64,000 nucleotides of DNA. It comes from Laburnicola sp. R22_1. Taxonomy: Eukaryota > Ascomycota > Dothideomycetes > Pleosporales > Didymosphaeriaceae. The stretch lies in NCBI GenBank assembly GCA_014281115.1, contig JACONQ010000009.1, forward strand, positions 930,001 to 994,000, in the 5' to 3' direction. The notes beneath the pieces are model-generated. The model was not told where the DNA came from. It saw only the letters and a program-made list of their open reading frames with translations, and searched no databases. The stretch's first letter is position 1. Each line of letters opens with the position of its first letter. Positions 31,871-45,315 of this stretch are shown one piece after another. A program made the position numbers and the translations under genes.

Positions 31871-34800
31871 CAGATTATTTCTCTACATGTCTAGGGGCAC
31901 ATATTATGGGCGGAGACGTAAATTATATGCTAACACTGATAGTTTACAATGGCATGGGGGATATGTTTTGAGGCACGAAAGACTTGGTATGGGTCCAGTT
32001 ACATGTAGTTACACGCTACATGAACGCAAAAGAATCCTCACTCTAGCTTGATCTAGTACTGCTTCACACGCACGTCTACCTCAAATAGCACACTTCGAGC
32101 TTCCACGTACTATTAAGATATAGCCAGCCAAAGAATCCTTCCTCCAACGAAGCCCGTAGTCCAAATAACCTTTCCCCAACGCCAAAAATCCAGTCGGATA
32201 TTTTTCCACCTCGCCAACGCACACTCCACTGCGTCCACTCCCCCCTCGCACGTCCCGACACTCCATTCCAGCCCCTCGGAAAACCAGGTCTAGAGCGTAC
32301 CAATGAGTCTTGCTTTTTAATCAGGGGAGCTGGGGGCGTCTGTCCAATGGGGTGGCATCGCAGCACGTGCGTGCATGTGTGGTGTGGGCACGGCTCGGCT
32401 TTTTGTTAGCGCCGGAGACCGAGCATCATACGAGCACGGAGATAGCGTGTATATGGGTTTTTGGTGCGTGGATGGGGGGCTATATGTATACGCTGGGACC
32501 TTGGGTGGGAATGGGCTTTGCGTGGGAAGGATGGTGAGGGCTGGGTTTTTTCAGTGTGGGTTTTTGAGGTTGTAGTTGGGGATGAGGATGGTGACACAAG
32601 AGGAGGAGGTGGTTGGGTGTAGGGGCGGGTTTGGATTGCTTTGAGCTGGAAGACGGAGGGTGGAGTCGAGAGTGCTGCGTATCTTTGGGGGTGGGGAAGT
32701 GGCGCTGAGTGGTTCGTACTGCCGGGATTGAGGAAAAGCGATGGAGCGCTAACTGGGAAGTTTTAATATTTGCTGCAGAACTTCGATACAATAGATCGCC
32801 GCTTCTATTATGCCTCTTTGATCGTACGTTTATCGTTCGCATATACGTTGTGCTCGTCGCTTTGAGGGGAGCTAGCTGCTGGTGATTGGGAGGGCTGGGC
32901 TTGCATATATGTTGGGTTGAATGTGTTGAGTTGAATGTTAGGGAAGAGTGATATGGCGTGCTGAGGAAAGAAGCTATGGGATGTTAAAATCATCCCAGTT
33001 CGGGTCCTAGAGATAGTTGTAGTGACAAGTAGAGAGGAATTAATACTTTTGGACAGCCATGTGGATCGTCAACGCGCCATAGACGGATCTATGTTTTCTT
33101 GAGCTGAACAACAAGTTAAACGTTTGAAGGCTGTTTAGCTATGGGCTCTGTTTCGGCTTGGATCTGACGAAGTAGTTCACGTACCTCACAGTGATTTAAT
33201 ATGGCTCCCTTTTTATTAAGATCGAGGGACCTAATTCGCTCCTCACGCTTAAGGACTTGAACGGAACTACCTCTTAAAAACAACGCAAGGGGTCTTACTT
33301 TACTTACTTTGAATTAGACTTGGACGTTATTCTTGTGATCGCCTTCTTTCTTCGGCCCATTCTTACTGGGTATTCCGCAGCGATGGGTGCTTACGCGTTT
33401 ACTCCTGAATTTGACAGCACACTGCTTACATTTGGCTCTGATACTGCTACACACCGACCCTAAAGACTAGTATGTGCCCCGCACATTGACCTCTACTTTA
33501 AATATGGAAGCAGCTGTTCGCTTCTGAGTAGAGCCGCCTAGTGGACTCTAGAGGTGCTATACGCAAATTGAAGAGAAACTTTCAAACAACGTGTGCGTGT
33601 GATGAGTCAGTGGTTCTGGATAAGATTTTGGCTCCTGGTGTACGTCGGCGAGACTGCATGGCACGCATTAATCTGGTGCGCGGCACGTATCCCTAGCTGT
33701 ATACAGTTAGATTTTGGAGATGCCCTGCTAGGTGGGATTTGCATGTAAAATAATATTATTGTTACTAGATACTTACTATATAATTATACAGTGCCGCTAA
33801 CAATAATAGGTAGTGTTAAAAATTAAAATACGTGCGCAGATTATATTAAATTAAGGACTATATAGCAACAACACTAAAAGGTAGCACACGCACCTATGTA
33901 TTACTTAGTAATTAGAAATAGGTTGTTAAATATATACAAATTTAGGTAAGCAAGCTATTCTTTAAGCCCTAGTAGCTGTATATAGTTAGGAATGCGTGCT
34001 GCGCAGCAGATTGATGCGTGCTATATAGTCTCGCCGGTGTACGTAGACTACGACCGGAGACCGACCGACCGACGCCGCCCGACCTTTCATTTCAGTTGAA
34101 ACAAACGGCTTCATGTTCCGAAGAAGGGCTGTCATTGTCAAGGACCGAGTGCGTACGCTACGGTGGTAGGTAGTACTCGATGAAGTAATCAACGTAGAAG
34201 AGACATAGTTAATAGGGATAGGTGAAGGTCAGATACATGTTTGTATAATTTGAAGTGCGCGCGCGACCCTATTCCACACCATCACGCACCCTCCAAACAA
34301 AAATAATCGTACAAAACAAAAGAGCGAGACCAGCCCCCTGTACCGGCCCCGTCCGCAATTCCACCGCATCGCCGCGCGCATCCGTACCTGCATTGCGCGG
34401 CTCCCCGCAAGATCAGCAGAATTCTCCCATGTTTCCAGCTGAAAAAGCGCAAAAAATGACGTCGCACTCCGAGAGTTCGGGTTACGGGAACTACCGGTAT
34501 GGTATGTAAGTCCTCTATCTCGGCCGCGGTGCTTTTCCAGCACGTGCCCGGTGTTTGTGTCTACGCCGCAAACCCTGCCATGTGGGTAGCGCCCGGATTT
34601 TCCCGGCCTGCCCTGCCCTGAGCCCGCGCCCAGAGACACGCCCTACAGGGAGGGACCTTGTAGGATCCCTAGGGTTCATCATGGAGCCTGAGGCTGCTCG
34701 GAGATGGAGCGGTGAACATTTAATTATCGTATGCTCCTTTTGGAGGCGCGAGGGAGGACGTGGTGCGTTCGCGCTGGGACCCCTATATTTGAGCGACGAG

Positions 34801-37800
34801 AAAACAAAAGGGCGAGGTGCGGAAGTCCGACTGCTCGTCGTCTTGAGGGGCCCTTGTGCAGCTAGATTGACGAGCTTCGATCGCTTTTCTGGAAGACGGA
34901 CTCGCTTGTTTGACAAGCCGTTCGTTCCACGTGCACGACGAGGTGGCCACGCGGCGAATCGCTTCAGCCTTGCGAAGGGCTGACATCAGAACCTTACCTG
35001 CGCTCTTGGTCCCCGAAAAAAGCTTGGGAGAGTATATTGGGATAGACCGGATGGGGACTAGCGGCGACGGAGCTTCTTCCAGTGTTCATGTAGGGTAGAT
35101 ATGCGACGGAGAAATGGGGAGGGGTTGATTGGAGCGGTAGACGAGTAGACGAGGGAGACAAGGAGGAATACGTGCAAGGTAGGTATGTACCTGGTACTAC
35201 CAGTGCTCGGGCATGCAGGTGAGACATAAGGACGCGAAAGAACGACCGGTCCGATTGCGAAGTCGGAGGGGGTTGGGAATTCGAAGATACGGAGGATGGA
35301 GGATGCGACGCGGACAAAGAAGGATGGACTTGGTGAGGCAGTTAACTGTAGTAGGTATGTACCATGCATGCTCACCGCAGCACTTCTACCGGTCGCTTGT
35401 TAGCTGGCTTGAGACAGTCGCTGCGCAGTAGGCAGACCACTTGTCACGACCGACCGACCAAATGACCGGCCTTAAAAGTCGGGCCTCACAAGACAGGCCT
35501 CCGCGATGTCCGATGTACTGCGCCCTTTGATTGCACGGCAGTGATCGGCCTCCACGCTACGTGAAGGCGTGGGTAACTGGAAATCCGAATCAGCGGTTCA
35601 TCCACGAGGGCGCCCCATTTGTACCACGTCTGATTTATAGACTCACCAATGGTCCGGCCTGTTTGATGGTTGCGCAATGAACCCCGCAGTCGAAATCTTG
35701 TGGAGAAGCCGGATCTATGACCGGATTTCGACATACATACGAGCAGCATTATCGTATGGGTGAACTTTCATGAGGAAGGGCGCTGGCGGCTACTATTATG
35801 GTACAAGGGTTCACCGCTACTTCCCCATCCATCAGCCGGCGAACCCTCAGCCCAACCGAACGCACGTCGAACCATACCCAGCTTTCTAGAAACGCGTTAG
35901 AAATAGCAGGCCCGCCGCTGTGGTTACCCCCTGCCTCGTTTCGGGGACCGAGTTGCTGATAACATTATCCTATTGCGGACGGAATGGTAGTTAATTCTAC
36001 GCTGAAGGGTAAGCTTTGCGGTTCAGGCGTGCTGTCTCAAATGAAAGCCATATCAAGTGGCGCCCAGGCTGACTGCAGGGCGCAGGCAAGACCCGCTCAT
36101 TAAACCTCATGAAGCCTGGTGTGGTTCGCATACAGCATGTGCTCCAAAAGAGAAGTTTACCGGACGGCGGGCGGGTGCGAGTCAGCGCGAAGCCAAAAGC
36201 AAATCAAGCCACAAAAGGTCATCGGCATACGGGATGAGCCGTCGAGAACCTGCGCCTTTTCCGCACGACCAGTCTTGCCTTGAGATAACGGCACGCCATG
36301 TTGACCCAGTAGACTGGCCATTGGACGCCGTACTCAAGATAGCCCATTGAACCACTGGCCGAGAGAGAACTTGCAAACCACGAAGGAAGAGGAGTGCGTC
36401 TGCGCACGTCTTCCGTTCAATTCAGCAAATTGCCTTACATCAAGGCGGACACGCTGGCGTGTGCAAGCTTTCGGCCGAGTGGGCCGTATCTGCAGGATTA
36501 TTGAGGTGTATGCGCCGCTGATGGAGAGAAGACGCCTCTGGAGTGACTGTGGGAAGGGCGCGGGGGATCGCTCGGTGGAGGCATTGGGGGCCATGGCAAA
36601 GAGCGGTATAGGTACGTACATGTGGTACAGTAGGCGCATGCACGCACTCCACAATGTCTCTCCCTACGCAATCTGGCACGTTCTCGCTAATCTACCCGGT
36701 TCGTGGACCAAAGATAGCTGAACGCCCGCGACGGGTCAGAGTATCAGATCGCGTTAGATCCGGTTAGGAACCAGTTTGCGCATACTTGCTCAGCCTATGG
36801 TATGTGGGTACCACTAGGTGGAAGTTGGAACCTCTGATGGTGCATGGAAATCGAGTTTGGCTGCTGTTCGAAGTGGCACATCGAAGCCTTGCGGGGGATG
36901 AACGACACGTGTGGACTCCACTTGACCACGAGCATGCATCCACAACACTAATTGGACCCTCTGCCGTTCGTCCCAGCTCGTTCGCATGTCTGCCTGCCGC
37001 TCATCACCATGGCTGTGGGTCTGCGATTCTCACGATAGCCCAACGACACCAACATCGCCGTAGCGACTTCGGAACGGAGACAGCAATGTGATGCATAGCC
37101 GCTTAGCCCTATGACCCTGGCTCTGTTTCTGGGGATAACGCCCGTGTGCTGAGGTCAATGCCTCCCTTCCCACAGTGACGGGTCCCATACCTCAACGCAC
37201 TACCAACCGACCGATAACGTGGTTCAACCCACGGCCGTGTATGACGGCCAGGCGTCCGACTATCTCGTGTAATTGCCTTACCGCCTAGCCCTACGGGGCA
37301 GCTGGATGTTCGGTGGTTTTTGTCCTACGCGCCCGAGACGATAGCAATTGGGATGAAGTCATCCACTTATCCTGTCGGCTAATTGACCAACCCAGCATCC
37401 TTCTAAGGCCATGCGGATCCGCTCCACACTGCCGAGTGATTGGCCCTGGATGCCTGCTGTTGTACGATGGTACACATGTACACACAAGTTCGCCAGCTCC
37501 TACGTCGCCAGTCGTAGTTCTTGAGACTCACATACTCTCATCAAGCCGAGGTCACAGCTTCCGGAGCCAAGCTCGTTCCCCGATGATCGGAGGAGCATGC
37601 TATACGCTGCACGTAAATCCTGACGCCGAGGAAGAGGCATAATACCTGAAGCAAGTGAGCAATAAACGGCTCGGTCGGACTCAAACTAGCCATTGTTCGT
37701 GAGACACAGCCACGGCCTGCTTTGGCGACATCAGATAATCAAGAAGCGTTCCAGAGTGTCGGGATAGTGTCGTCAGAAGCGTAGCAATGGCGTGCCGAAT

Positions 37801-38943
37801 CCCCGATACTCGGATGCTCGCAAGATGATTGCTTCAAGGAATGGTAGCCGAAAAGCGAGTAAGAAGCGTGACAGCTGTCAAAACAAGTTTAATGGTACAT
37901 AGCAGTGATAAAAAATCACACCCATTGGCGCACAATGCCCCGCAGTATGTGATACGCGACGCAGGAAATGCGTATGTACATGGATGGGCTCACCTGCTTA
38001 CAGTAAGACGAAAGTGGTCGCCGATGTTCGAGACCCGCTCTCAGTAGCGGCGCATCGGGGAAACAGGGTTTCGTAAGTAAGTCGTGCTATCAGGCTCCGA
38101 CTACATCTATTGCACCAGCATGAACCCCAAGCAGAACTAGAGAGGTAGCGCAGTGGCTACGTGCTCATCTAGGACATCTTCCGGAAGGAAGCTTAGCGCT
38201 TTTGCAGGTTTGTTGTTGCAAGATGCTGCAGTCACGTATGGGACCATCAAATTAGAGAGTAAAGCGAGAAAACCAATGTAGCAAGGCTATGACGCGGGAT
38301 GTACCGGACGGAGTAACTATCCGCAGTTATTGGTGGAAGCCATTCTCCATTCCTACCATCTTCATGCACACGGCATTGACAACACGCGCGACGAGATAGA
38401 TCAAGAAAGCCTTGTCTCTTGGGCATATCTATGCGATACTTCCAAGACCGGGTGTGATGAGTTGTTACTCCGCGTTCCTTCAAAGTTCAAGTCATCTGAA
38501 AAGTCGGAGCGAGAGGCAAGTCATGGGGCGCACCCTTGTCTCGTGTGGAGATCGCTTAGATGCGTGCGTGGGATGAGCGCAGACTAACGGGTTCGGACCA
38601 GGGCGGGCGGCGACCGTTACGAAGGACCCTTCCGTCGTCATTGGGCACGTTGCTGTTTCCCGTGCGAACAGGGAGGCTCTCGGCGCTTGTTACAATCGAA
38701 GGTGGACGAACTGTGAAATCACCGATTCCAGTGCTGGTGCAAAACCATAGCGGGGTGTTGTAGTATTTTCCACGGTTGACAAAGATGACATCAACTATGT
38801 TGAAGTTGGGAACTGCAGTATGGACATTGCCGTAGGTGTATTTAATCCAGGTCTGTACATCCGTGTCCCCAATTCCTGTCGCAAGCCATGCCACGTGGTC
38901 ACGAAGTCGTGCCCTAGAATACCCCAAATAAGATATTGAAAAA
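31871..38943. other. 7-kb gene desert with one AT-rich island
   Basis: I could not support any gene in 7 kb. Open frames are short, overlap on both strands and show no motif. 33.69-33.98 kb is strongly AT-rich (ATAATATTATTGTTACTAG and similar) and looks like a small RIP-mutated transposon remnant. It is bordered on the right by ACCGGAGACCGACCGACCGA near 34050. The rest is of ordinary composition, unlike typical RIP-decayed DNA. It may be old, diverged mobile DNA or subgenomic spacer; I cannot tell which. Confidence 0.45.
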
Positions 38944-40187
38944 CTACGAGGCTCGCGCAGGAACTTCTGTATGTTCCTGTGCATCTGCATCCACATCGTC
39001 ATTCCACTCATCGCCACCGCTTACTCCACTTACATGTGTCGTGTTTGCCGCTGGCGGCGCATCCAGACCATCATCGCTCTCGTCGTCTTCAAAAGCGGCA
39101 GGATCTGCTAATGGCTGGGCTTCTGGATCTGCATTTCCGGTTGCAGGTGTCTTGTGCCGAGGGGCACCATGCACGTCGTCGTCGGCCGAAACAGAGATAC
39201 CCCGGCGTCCCCACGCATTCTTGGGACGACTATCCGGGGCAGTTGGCCGGGCGCTCTCCTCTTCGTCGAAATCAAAATCCACACTCTTCCGGCCCACGAA
39301 GCGTCCCACAAGCCAACCGCGTCCTAGATCCTCGGAATCGACAACGCCGCCGCGCCGGAGCTTCACGCGCTGCCGGCTCCAATACACCCAGGCGAAGTCG
39401 ATTATGAGTGCAGTCTGGATGGTCCCCCACACCCACGATGTCGGGTCCTTGTAGTTGTCCTCTTTGGTTGCGCGGTATATCCAATTGAGAACATAGAGGA
39501 AGCGGTAGGATCCGAGCGCAACCAGGTAGAATGAGTCAAGCACGGTAGGCACGGTCGTTTGGCGTAGAAGCAGCAGCTGCGGGACAATGCAAGTACATTC
39601 CAGGATTTCGGAGAAGACCCAGAGAAACTGTCCACGCGACCTGTCAGTATTGCACAAAACCACGTCCGCTAGCGTAGTATATCCAACCCACCTTCAAAAA
39701 GCTGGGTTTGCCAACCCCCGTATTCTGAAATAGCCAGTACCAGAATGGCGCGATGACGATGGGTGCCAGGAAGCAGTACAGGCCAAACTTCCATGCTTTT
39801 TCGCGTTCTCGCGTGCGGGCATACACGCTAGTCATTATGAATATGATGTAAAACGAAGACAGGGTGTAGAAAATCTGTCTGCCTTCAGCCACATGTGGGC
39901 GGGGATGGTACGCGTCCATCTCACCTTCAGTGAGAATCTCCATGTGTGGCCGAAGTCACTTGTGGCCGAGGTGGTGAAGACATCGAGGTACCGCGTGCAA
40001 AAGACAACGGCGTACAGCACCTGGGTGATGAGGGAGACACCTGGAAGCGTGTCAGCGGGGGTGCCGTGGCCGCAGTTGGGCCGCGCCTACCTTCGGCGCT
40101 GCTGTTGCTGTGAATGGCCCATATCAGGATGAGCTTCGAGATGGTGTGCGAGACGTCGCCGAGGATGAGGAAGGCGTTGGAGCCCAT
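38944..40187 (-). CDS. ERD2: ER lumen protein-retaining (KDEL) receptor
   Basis: Four exons: 40187-40091, 40040-39925, 39874-39692 and 39627-38944, 359 aa, with introns of 50, 50 and 64 bp. The seven-helix KDEL-receptor pattern is clear: FLILGDVSHTISKLILIWAI, then SLITQVLYAVVFCTRYLDVF, FYIIFIMTSVYA, FGLYCFLAPIVIAPFWYWLF, WVFSEILECTCIVPQLLLLR, YLVALGSYRFLYVLNWIYR and TALIIDFAWVYW. The protein cycles between Golgi and ER and returns escaped ER proteins with C-terminal retention signals. The usual length is about 212-220 aa. This one has an extra cytosolic tail of about 125 residues that is acidic and rich in Asp, Glu and Ala (DDESDDGLDAPPAANTTHVS). The tail has no recognised domain and may belong to an ERD2-like subgroup of filamentous fungi. 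Confidence 0.92.
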
Positions 40188-43100
40188 GGTGCTTGTGCGG
40201 GGCGAGTGCTACGCAGCACGCGTCGAGCGCCGCCCGCGTGTGCACAGTAATCTGGCGTTGCGGTACCGGTGTGGGACGGCGGGGGTGTGGGATTGGCCGA
40301 GGGAGGCGGCTCGCTCCTGTGAATCAGTCTGGGTCGTGAATGTCGACAACGGGGACACCCGTAGACGTCGAAGGGCTCTGGTCCGACCCGGGCCTTGGCG
40401 GCTGACGACGCCCTAACCGCCTATGGCTAGCGCATGCTGACTGCACCAGTGGATGCAGGACCTCCGCAGGACCTCGCATCGTGAACGAGCAGCTGAGAAG
40501 CGCACTCGGCGGCACAAAACGCCTGGACCCGGACATGCTCGTCCCACGCTGCCGCGCTGAGAGAGGAGCCCGTACCAAGACGTCCAGCTAAGACTTCTGC
40601 AGCCTACGCCGGAAAGCACCTCCCAACACATCACCCCATGGCCCAGCTTGCAGGGACCCTTGGCATCTGCATGCTCGGTTGTCTGCCGGTACCGATCATC
40701 TAATCGACTCAGCACACCCACAGCTTTCCCTTACAGCGTTGTACCGTATACCAAAACGTCTGCCATGTTTCTCTTCCTGATCATCTAATCGACGCGCCGC
40801 ACCCGCCTGTGGCCCGCGGGCTCCGACTAGTCACGGGTTACTATGGTCGGACCTTCCTGAACCGCCAGTCGAGGCCAAGTATCTCAATGCTCTACACACG
40901 GAGTGCATCCGAACTGCTTCTGTAGACTGTCCTAAGGATCAATTGCATCCGACACCGCTCGTCTTGGTCCCCGGCAAGGCAACCATCCATCCGGTAGCTA
41001 CGTTGTTGTTACGCAACAGTGGTCAATGGGAGCCTTTGGGTCCACACTTGCAGTCGTATTTGCTGATGGCTGAAACGGATGCCCAGAAATCTGAGATGGG
41101 ACACGACTGAGCTGAGCCTGAAGCTCAAGAGGATTGCAAAATCCTTAGCTTCAATGTCGGTGCAGTCTGTAGCAGCTCGGGAGACGCGGATATCGACAAC
41201 ACAACAGAGCCGTAATGGCGGTACTACAGGTGAGCAGTACGCTCCATCGCTCATGCTTGGCCGTACTAAGCCCATGCAGATTGCGGCAAGCCCTCATCTT
41301 CGCTTGGTTCGCCCGAATCCAGGGCTTACGCCATGAGGATCTTCAGAATTTCCTGTCAGAAATGACCAGTCTCAGCCACCCAGGACCCTGGATATGCAGT
41401 ATGCAGGGTCTGTTCGGGATGTCATGCCTATCCAAACGCCCATAATGTGGGACCTTCACGAGTCCATGGTTCGTTGAAACCATCCAATCCACGGCGGATA
41501 GTGGACTCTAACCACTGGTACGTTGCAGGTCATGGAGCAATTGCAGCGGCGAGATGCGAATACCGGTGCGGTCCCCCGCCACAAGGCATGATGATTCCCG
41601 CCAGGATTCACTGCGAGCATGCCAGGCTAAGGACGTACAGCAAACATGGTAGACCTCGCACGGAAAGAGACCAACAGGCGTCCCAGTGGCGAATGCATTT
41701 GTTCTTCCTCCAAAGGCAGCCCTTTGATGTTTCAACACCGGGCGAGAAACTCTGAACGATGCCCGATTATCACTAAGATACCCTCCGGCGCTATCCAGTG
41801 AATTCTTGTTCATATGATCACCGACCAGTGCAGGAATGCATCTGCATGAAATCCACGCATGCTATCAAAGCTGAGAGCTACTGGGTGGCTTCTCGCTATG
41901 TCGACCATGGCAATTCGCAGGATAATATTGCCACCTGACGGTGCGACTATCACGAATGGTAGTCGATCGACAGTATGGTGCTCATTTTGCTTCAAGCCGT
42001 ATTGGCGGAGCTGCGCATGTCGACTAGATAAGGTCATACCAAGGCCACGATAGGATTGGACGGGCCTGCCGGGCCTGATGTGTCCCGTGTCCCCCCGTCC
42101 GACCATCTGCAAGTCGCTTACTTCATCGTGGCTTGTCGGAATTCGACTGTCGAAAATAACAAAGGAGGCGAACGTCAGCGGTTTTCCGATAACGGCCGGG
42201 TGAGACATGCTCAGAACAACCGATCGGAGCACGTGTAGATGTTTCGGATTGAACACCGCCGACACGGAGCTTGCATAGGCGAACTTTGGTTAGTCACATT
42301 TCAGCACCGGGGACCAGCGACAGTGCAGCCATCAGAATAGTCTCTTCGCAGGATGAGGCAAAGCAGCCGGCCAACCGTATTATGAAGGCCCCTCTTAGCC
42401 GCCATAGCCAGAATTGTGGTCCTTGCCTGGATGATCAAACGGTTGCTTGACAGCGCGAGTCATTCTGGGGCTGGCTGCAGGTAGATGCAAGCACGGCTTT
42501 GCAGTTGCAATGAAGCGTCGCTAGACAGATGCAGAGAGTTGAAACCGTCGCTGGCGGCCCAGTGACTGCGGCAGTGCCTTATCTGCTAGGGCTGATGGAC
42601 AAACTGGTGGTGCTGGATTGGAGTTGATACGGTCGAGGCGTACCCTGGTCGGACTCCGGTAGACTGCGTAATGGTAAGACAGGATGAACATGTCACTAGC
42701 TTGAGCACGTGGAGCAGGCGAAGATCGTATCGTGGGAATGGGACTGAAACGATGGATCACTGACCATGATGCGCGATCGAGAGGGCAGGGAGCCCACATG
42801 GCGGTGGCGCGCATCGGTGGAGGATGGCGAAGCAGCCTCACTGGAACTGAGCATGTCGCTTGAGGGCCGTCCCTCGACGAGCTGGACAGGGAGGCTGAGG
42901 CTAGTCGTAGCGTAGCCGTCCCGTACTGTGTAGTAGAGGGCGTGGAAGAGCTGAGGTCGGACGCGAGCGCGGCACCGGATACGGCGAATTAGTGGCCTTT
43001 GGCCTGCGGCATGGCGCCGTGGCTGTCTCAACGGCCATTACGACCGTGGTACGAAGCGCCCTCCGACCGCGAGCCCTTTCTGGGTATTTTGTGGCCATTA

Positions 43101-43959
43101 TGCGCCCCTAATTGACCGATGACGGCGACTTTGGCTCGGAAGCCTCGCTCGAGGGGTGCGCGAAGGATCATACGGCCAGCGACATGCTAACCGCGAGCAG
43201 CGAGAGGCACAGCACAGACGGACACGTCCACACATTATCCATCAGCAAGCAAGAGTGCCGGGTGCCAATGTCTCGTCGTCGACGTCGAGAGAGCCGGAGC
43301 AGCTGTCGTGGGGATGCCCAGGGGTGACATGTCGCTCGACGCTATCGCCGCCCTACTGGGCAGTGACATTCACCTCGCACCGTACAGGCGCCGCGTCGCG
43401 GACGACACTCCCCGCCAGATCGGCACGCCAGCGACCCTCAGACGGCACAAGGCTGCCCGAGTCTGTCGCCGACCGATGCCAGTCTCCCAGCATGTCGTTC
43501 CTGGTGGGCAGGCCCAGGCCGCAACTGGGCCGGCCGCAGCCGTTCTGCAGGCCAGGTCCCGTTGACCACCACGCGGCTCCAGCGCGCCAGCCATGATCCA
43601 GGACCCCTGTCGCTCGTGGGGCATGGATGCAGCAGCCTGTACGCGTCAAGGTGCAGGCGCAGGGCCCTGGCTCACCTGTGCGTCGTGCCCATCCTTCAGA
43701 ATCCGCGAACCGGGGGCATCGATAGAGTTGTCGCACTAGAGCCCTCTCGACAATTCCCAGCTAGTCCCACCGCTCGGCCCTGCGACCATGGCTATGAGTT
43801 GATATATCCGCATCACAGCTCCTCGATCTCGATCATCATCTTCAGAGCCAACCTTCCACGCCTTACCAAGCCCAGTCTCAACACACTGCGCCCGGCTCTT
43901 CTCTCTCTCCCTTCTTCCAACTAGTCCCATCTGTCCCTCACCCGGCACAGTCAGTGGCC
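40188..43959. other. Gene-free stretch
   Basis: 3.8 kb with no supported gene, apart from the promoter of the KDEL receptor at the left and that of the Myb-like gene at the right (a pyrimidine-rich leader around 43880-43930). It contains mini-element D at 40694-40793. Long open frames at 41810-42265 and 43156-43736 are matched by others on the opposite strand and show no domain. Confidence 0.45.
40694..40793 (+). mobile_element. Mini-element site D: 70-bp insert, 15-bp direct repeats
   Basis: GATCATCTAATCGAC occurs at 40694-40708 and again at 40779-40793 and flanks a 70-bp insert. From ACAGCTTTCCC to CTCTTCCT the insert matches site A (3406-3468, opposite strand) at 57 of 59 positions. It has about ten extra bases (TCAGCACACC) at its left end that A and B lack. 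A perfect 15-base repeat this close together is very unlikely by chance. Confidence 0.85.
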
Positions 43960-45315
43960 ATGCCCGCTATACTAGAGAGGAGTGCTGTGCCACAACCGCC
44001 GCATCTACATCTGGCTACAACGTCGACGTGGCCGCCCTACAACAGTCACTGCTACGGCTCGTCCGCCTCTTCACCTACACCGATGACACCAGAGTCTCTG
44101 ACCACCTTTGTCCCGCCCCTGCACGACAGCCCGCTCCCCTCTCAGGAAGCTGGCGCAGTTTCTTCGCATTGGTTTGGCGCTTCTGTTTCGGCCCCAGACG
44201 CTCACAGCGAGGTATGTCAGGTGCTCACTTTCTCCGCTAGCCCCGCTAACTCGATTGACATGTAGACGTTCGGTGCGTTTTCTTATAGCCAGGCTTTCGT
44301 GCCATCACACCCCTCGACTGCTGGCCCATATTCACCCCACCACCAGTTCTCACAGGCGTCCGACGTTTCAATCTCCGCACCAACAAGCATCGAGCACCCA
44401 GCAGGCAACTTCTCTCCAGTCTCCCGGTGTTCACGAAGCTCAGAAGGTCCACAACCCGAGTACGTCCGCCAGCCTCAAGAGCCTTCTCCAGAAGCATCCA
44501 TCCATCATCTCTCGGGCGGCCCATCACCAAATCGCCCACGAAGCACTCCGCTGGAGTATCCTCCCTGGACCATGAACCCCCTAAACATTTCTGGATCGAC
44601 CATGCACCAGCACTTCTACCCCAGCCCGACGTACCCAGCAGTGAGAGACCCCAGCCCCCGTCTGAGCGAGCCAGCTATGGAGCTTGGGGGCGATCTATCG
44701 AACGGACGCCGCCTCTACGCACCGATCGCTCCTCACCCAACCGGTCCTCGCACAAGCGCACCGAAGCGATCTCGCCAGGATGACGATGACCAGTCGGATC
44801 AATCTAAGAGGCGGAAGCGATCAGACTCGAACACCTCTGCCACGATCGAGCTAGGCGAGGAAGACCGCCTCCTCATCCAGCTCAAGGACGAAGAGAGCAT
44901 GCCATGGAAGGACATTGCCGCCCGCTTCCAGTCAGATCTCGGCAAGACCTACCAGATTCCCGCGTTGCAGATGCGCCTCAAGCGACTAAGGGAACGCATG
45001 CGCGTGTGGACGGAGACCGACGTAAAGGCACTCCGCATGGCCCATGAGTACTGGGTCCAGAGCAAGTTCGACATTATCGCCCAAAAGGTGAGCATCGCAA
45101 CCTTCTTTCCTCCGATCTATAGCTAACCTCACCAGATGCTCGAGTACGGTGCTGCAGAGAAGTGGACTGCTCGTCAGTGCGCACGCAAGTGGACCGAGAT
45201 CGATCCTGGCCCAACGCCATACACTACCTTTGAGCATCAGATTCCGGCGTATGCTGCATACACGATGAGCCCGGCGGAAGCACATCACTTTATGCCATAT
45301 GCACACATCCAGTAA
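43960..45315 (+). CDS. Myb/SANT-like DNA-binding protein
   Basis: Three exons: 43960-44211, 44266-45087 and 45136-45315, 417 aa. Introns are 54 bp (GCTAAC branch) and 48 bp (GCTAAC branch), and both are phase 0. The first ATG in frame is at 43960. The first two thirds are Pro/Ser/His-rich and look disordered. A basic patch KRSRQDDDDQSDQSKRRKR follows, probably a nuclear signal. The C-terminal third is a helical DNA-binding region: EEDRLLIQLKDEESMPWKDI then ARFQSDLGKTYQIPALQMRL with tryptophan spacing like one SANT/Myb repeat, and WTETDVKALRMAHEYW then KWTARQCARKW like a second. It is likely a transcription regulator of unknown targets. It is isolated between two gene-poor regions. Confidence 0.72.

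Noticed and set aside
34555..34983. 142-codon open frame on the plus strand
   Set aside because: It mirrors an equally long frame on the opposite strand; GC-rich DNA makes both open by chance.
41810..42265. 151-codon open frame on the minus strand
   Set aside because: Odd composition, overlapped by plus-strand frames, no recognisable domain.
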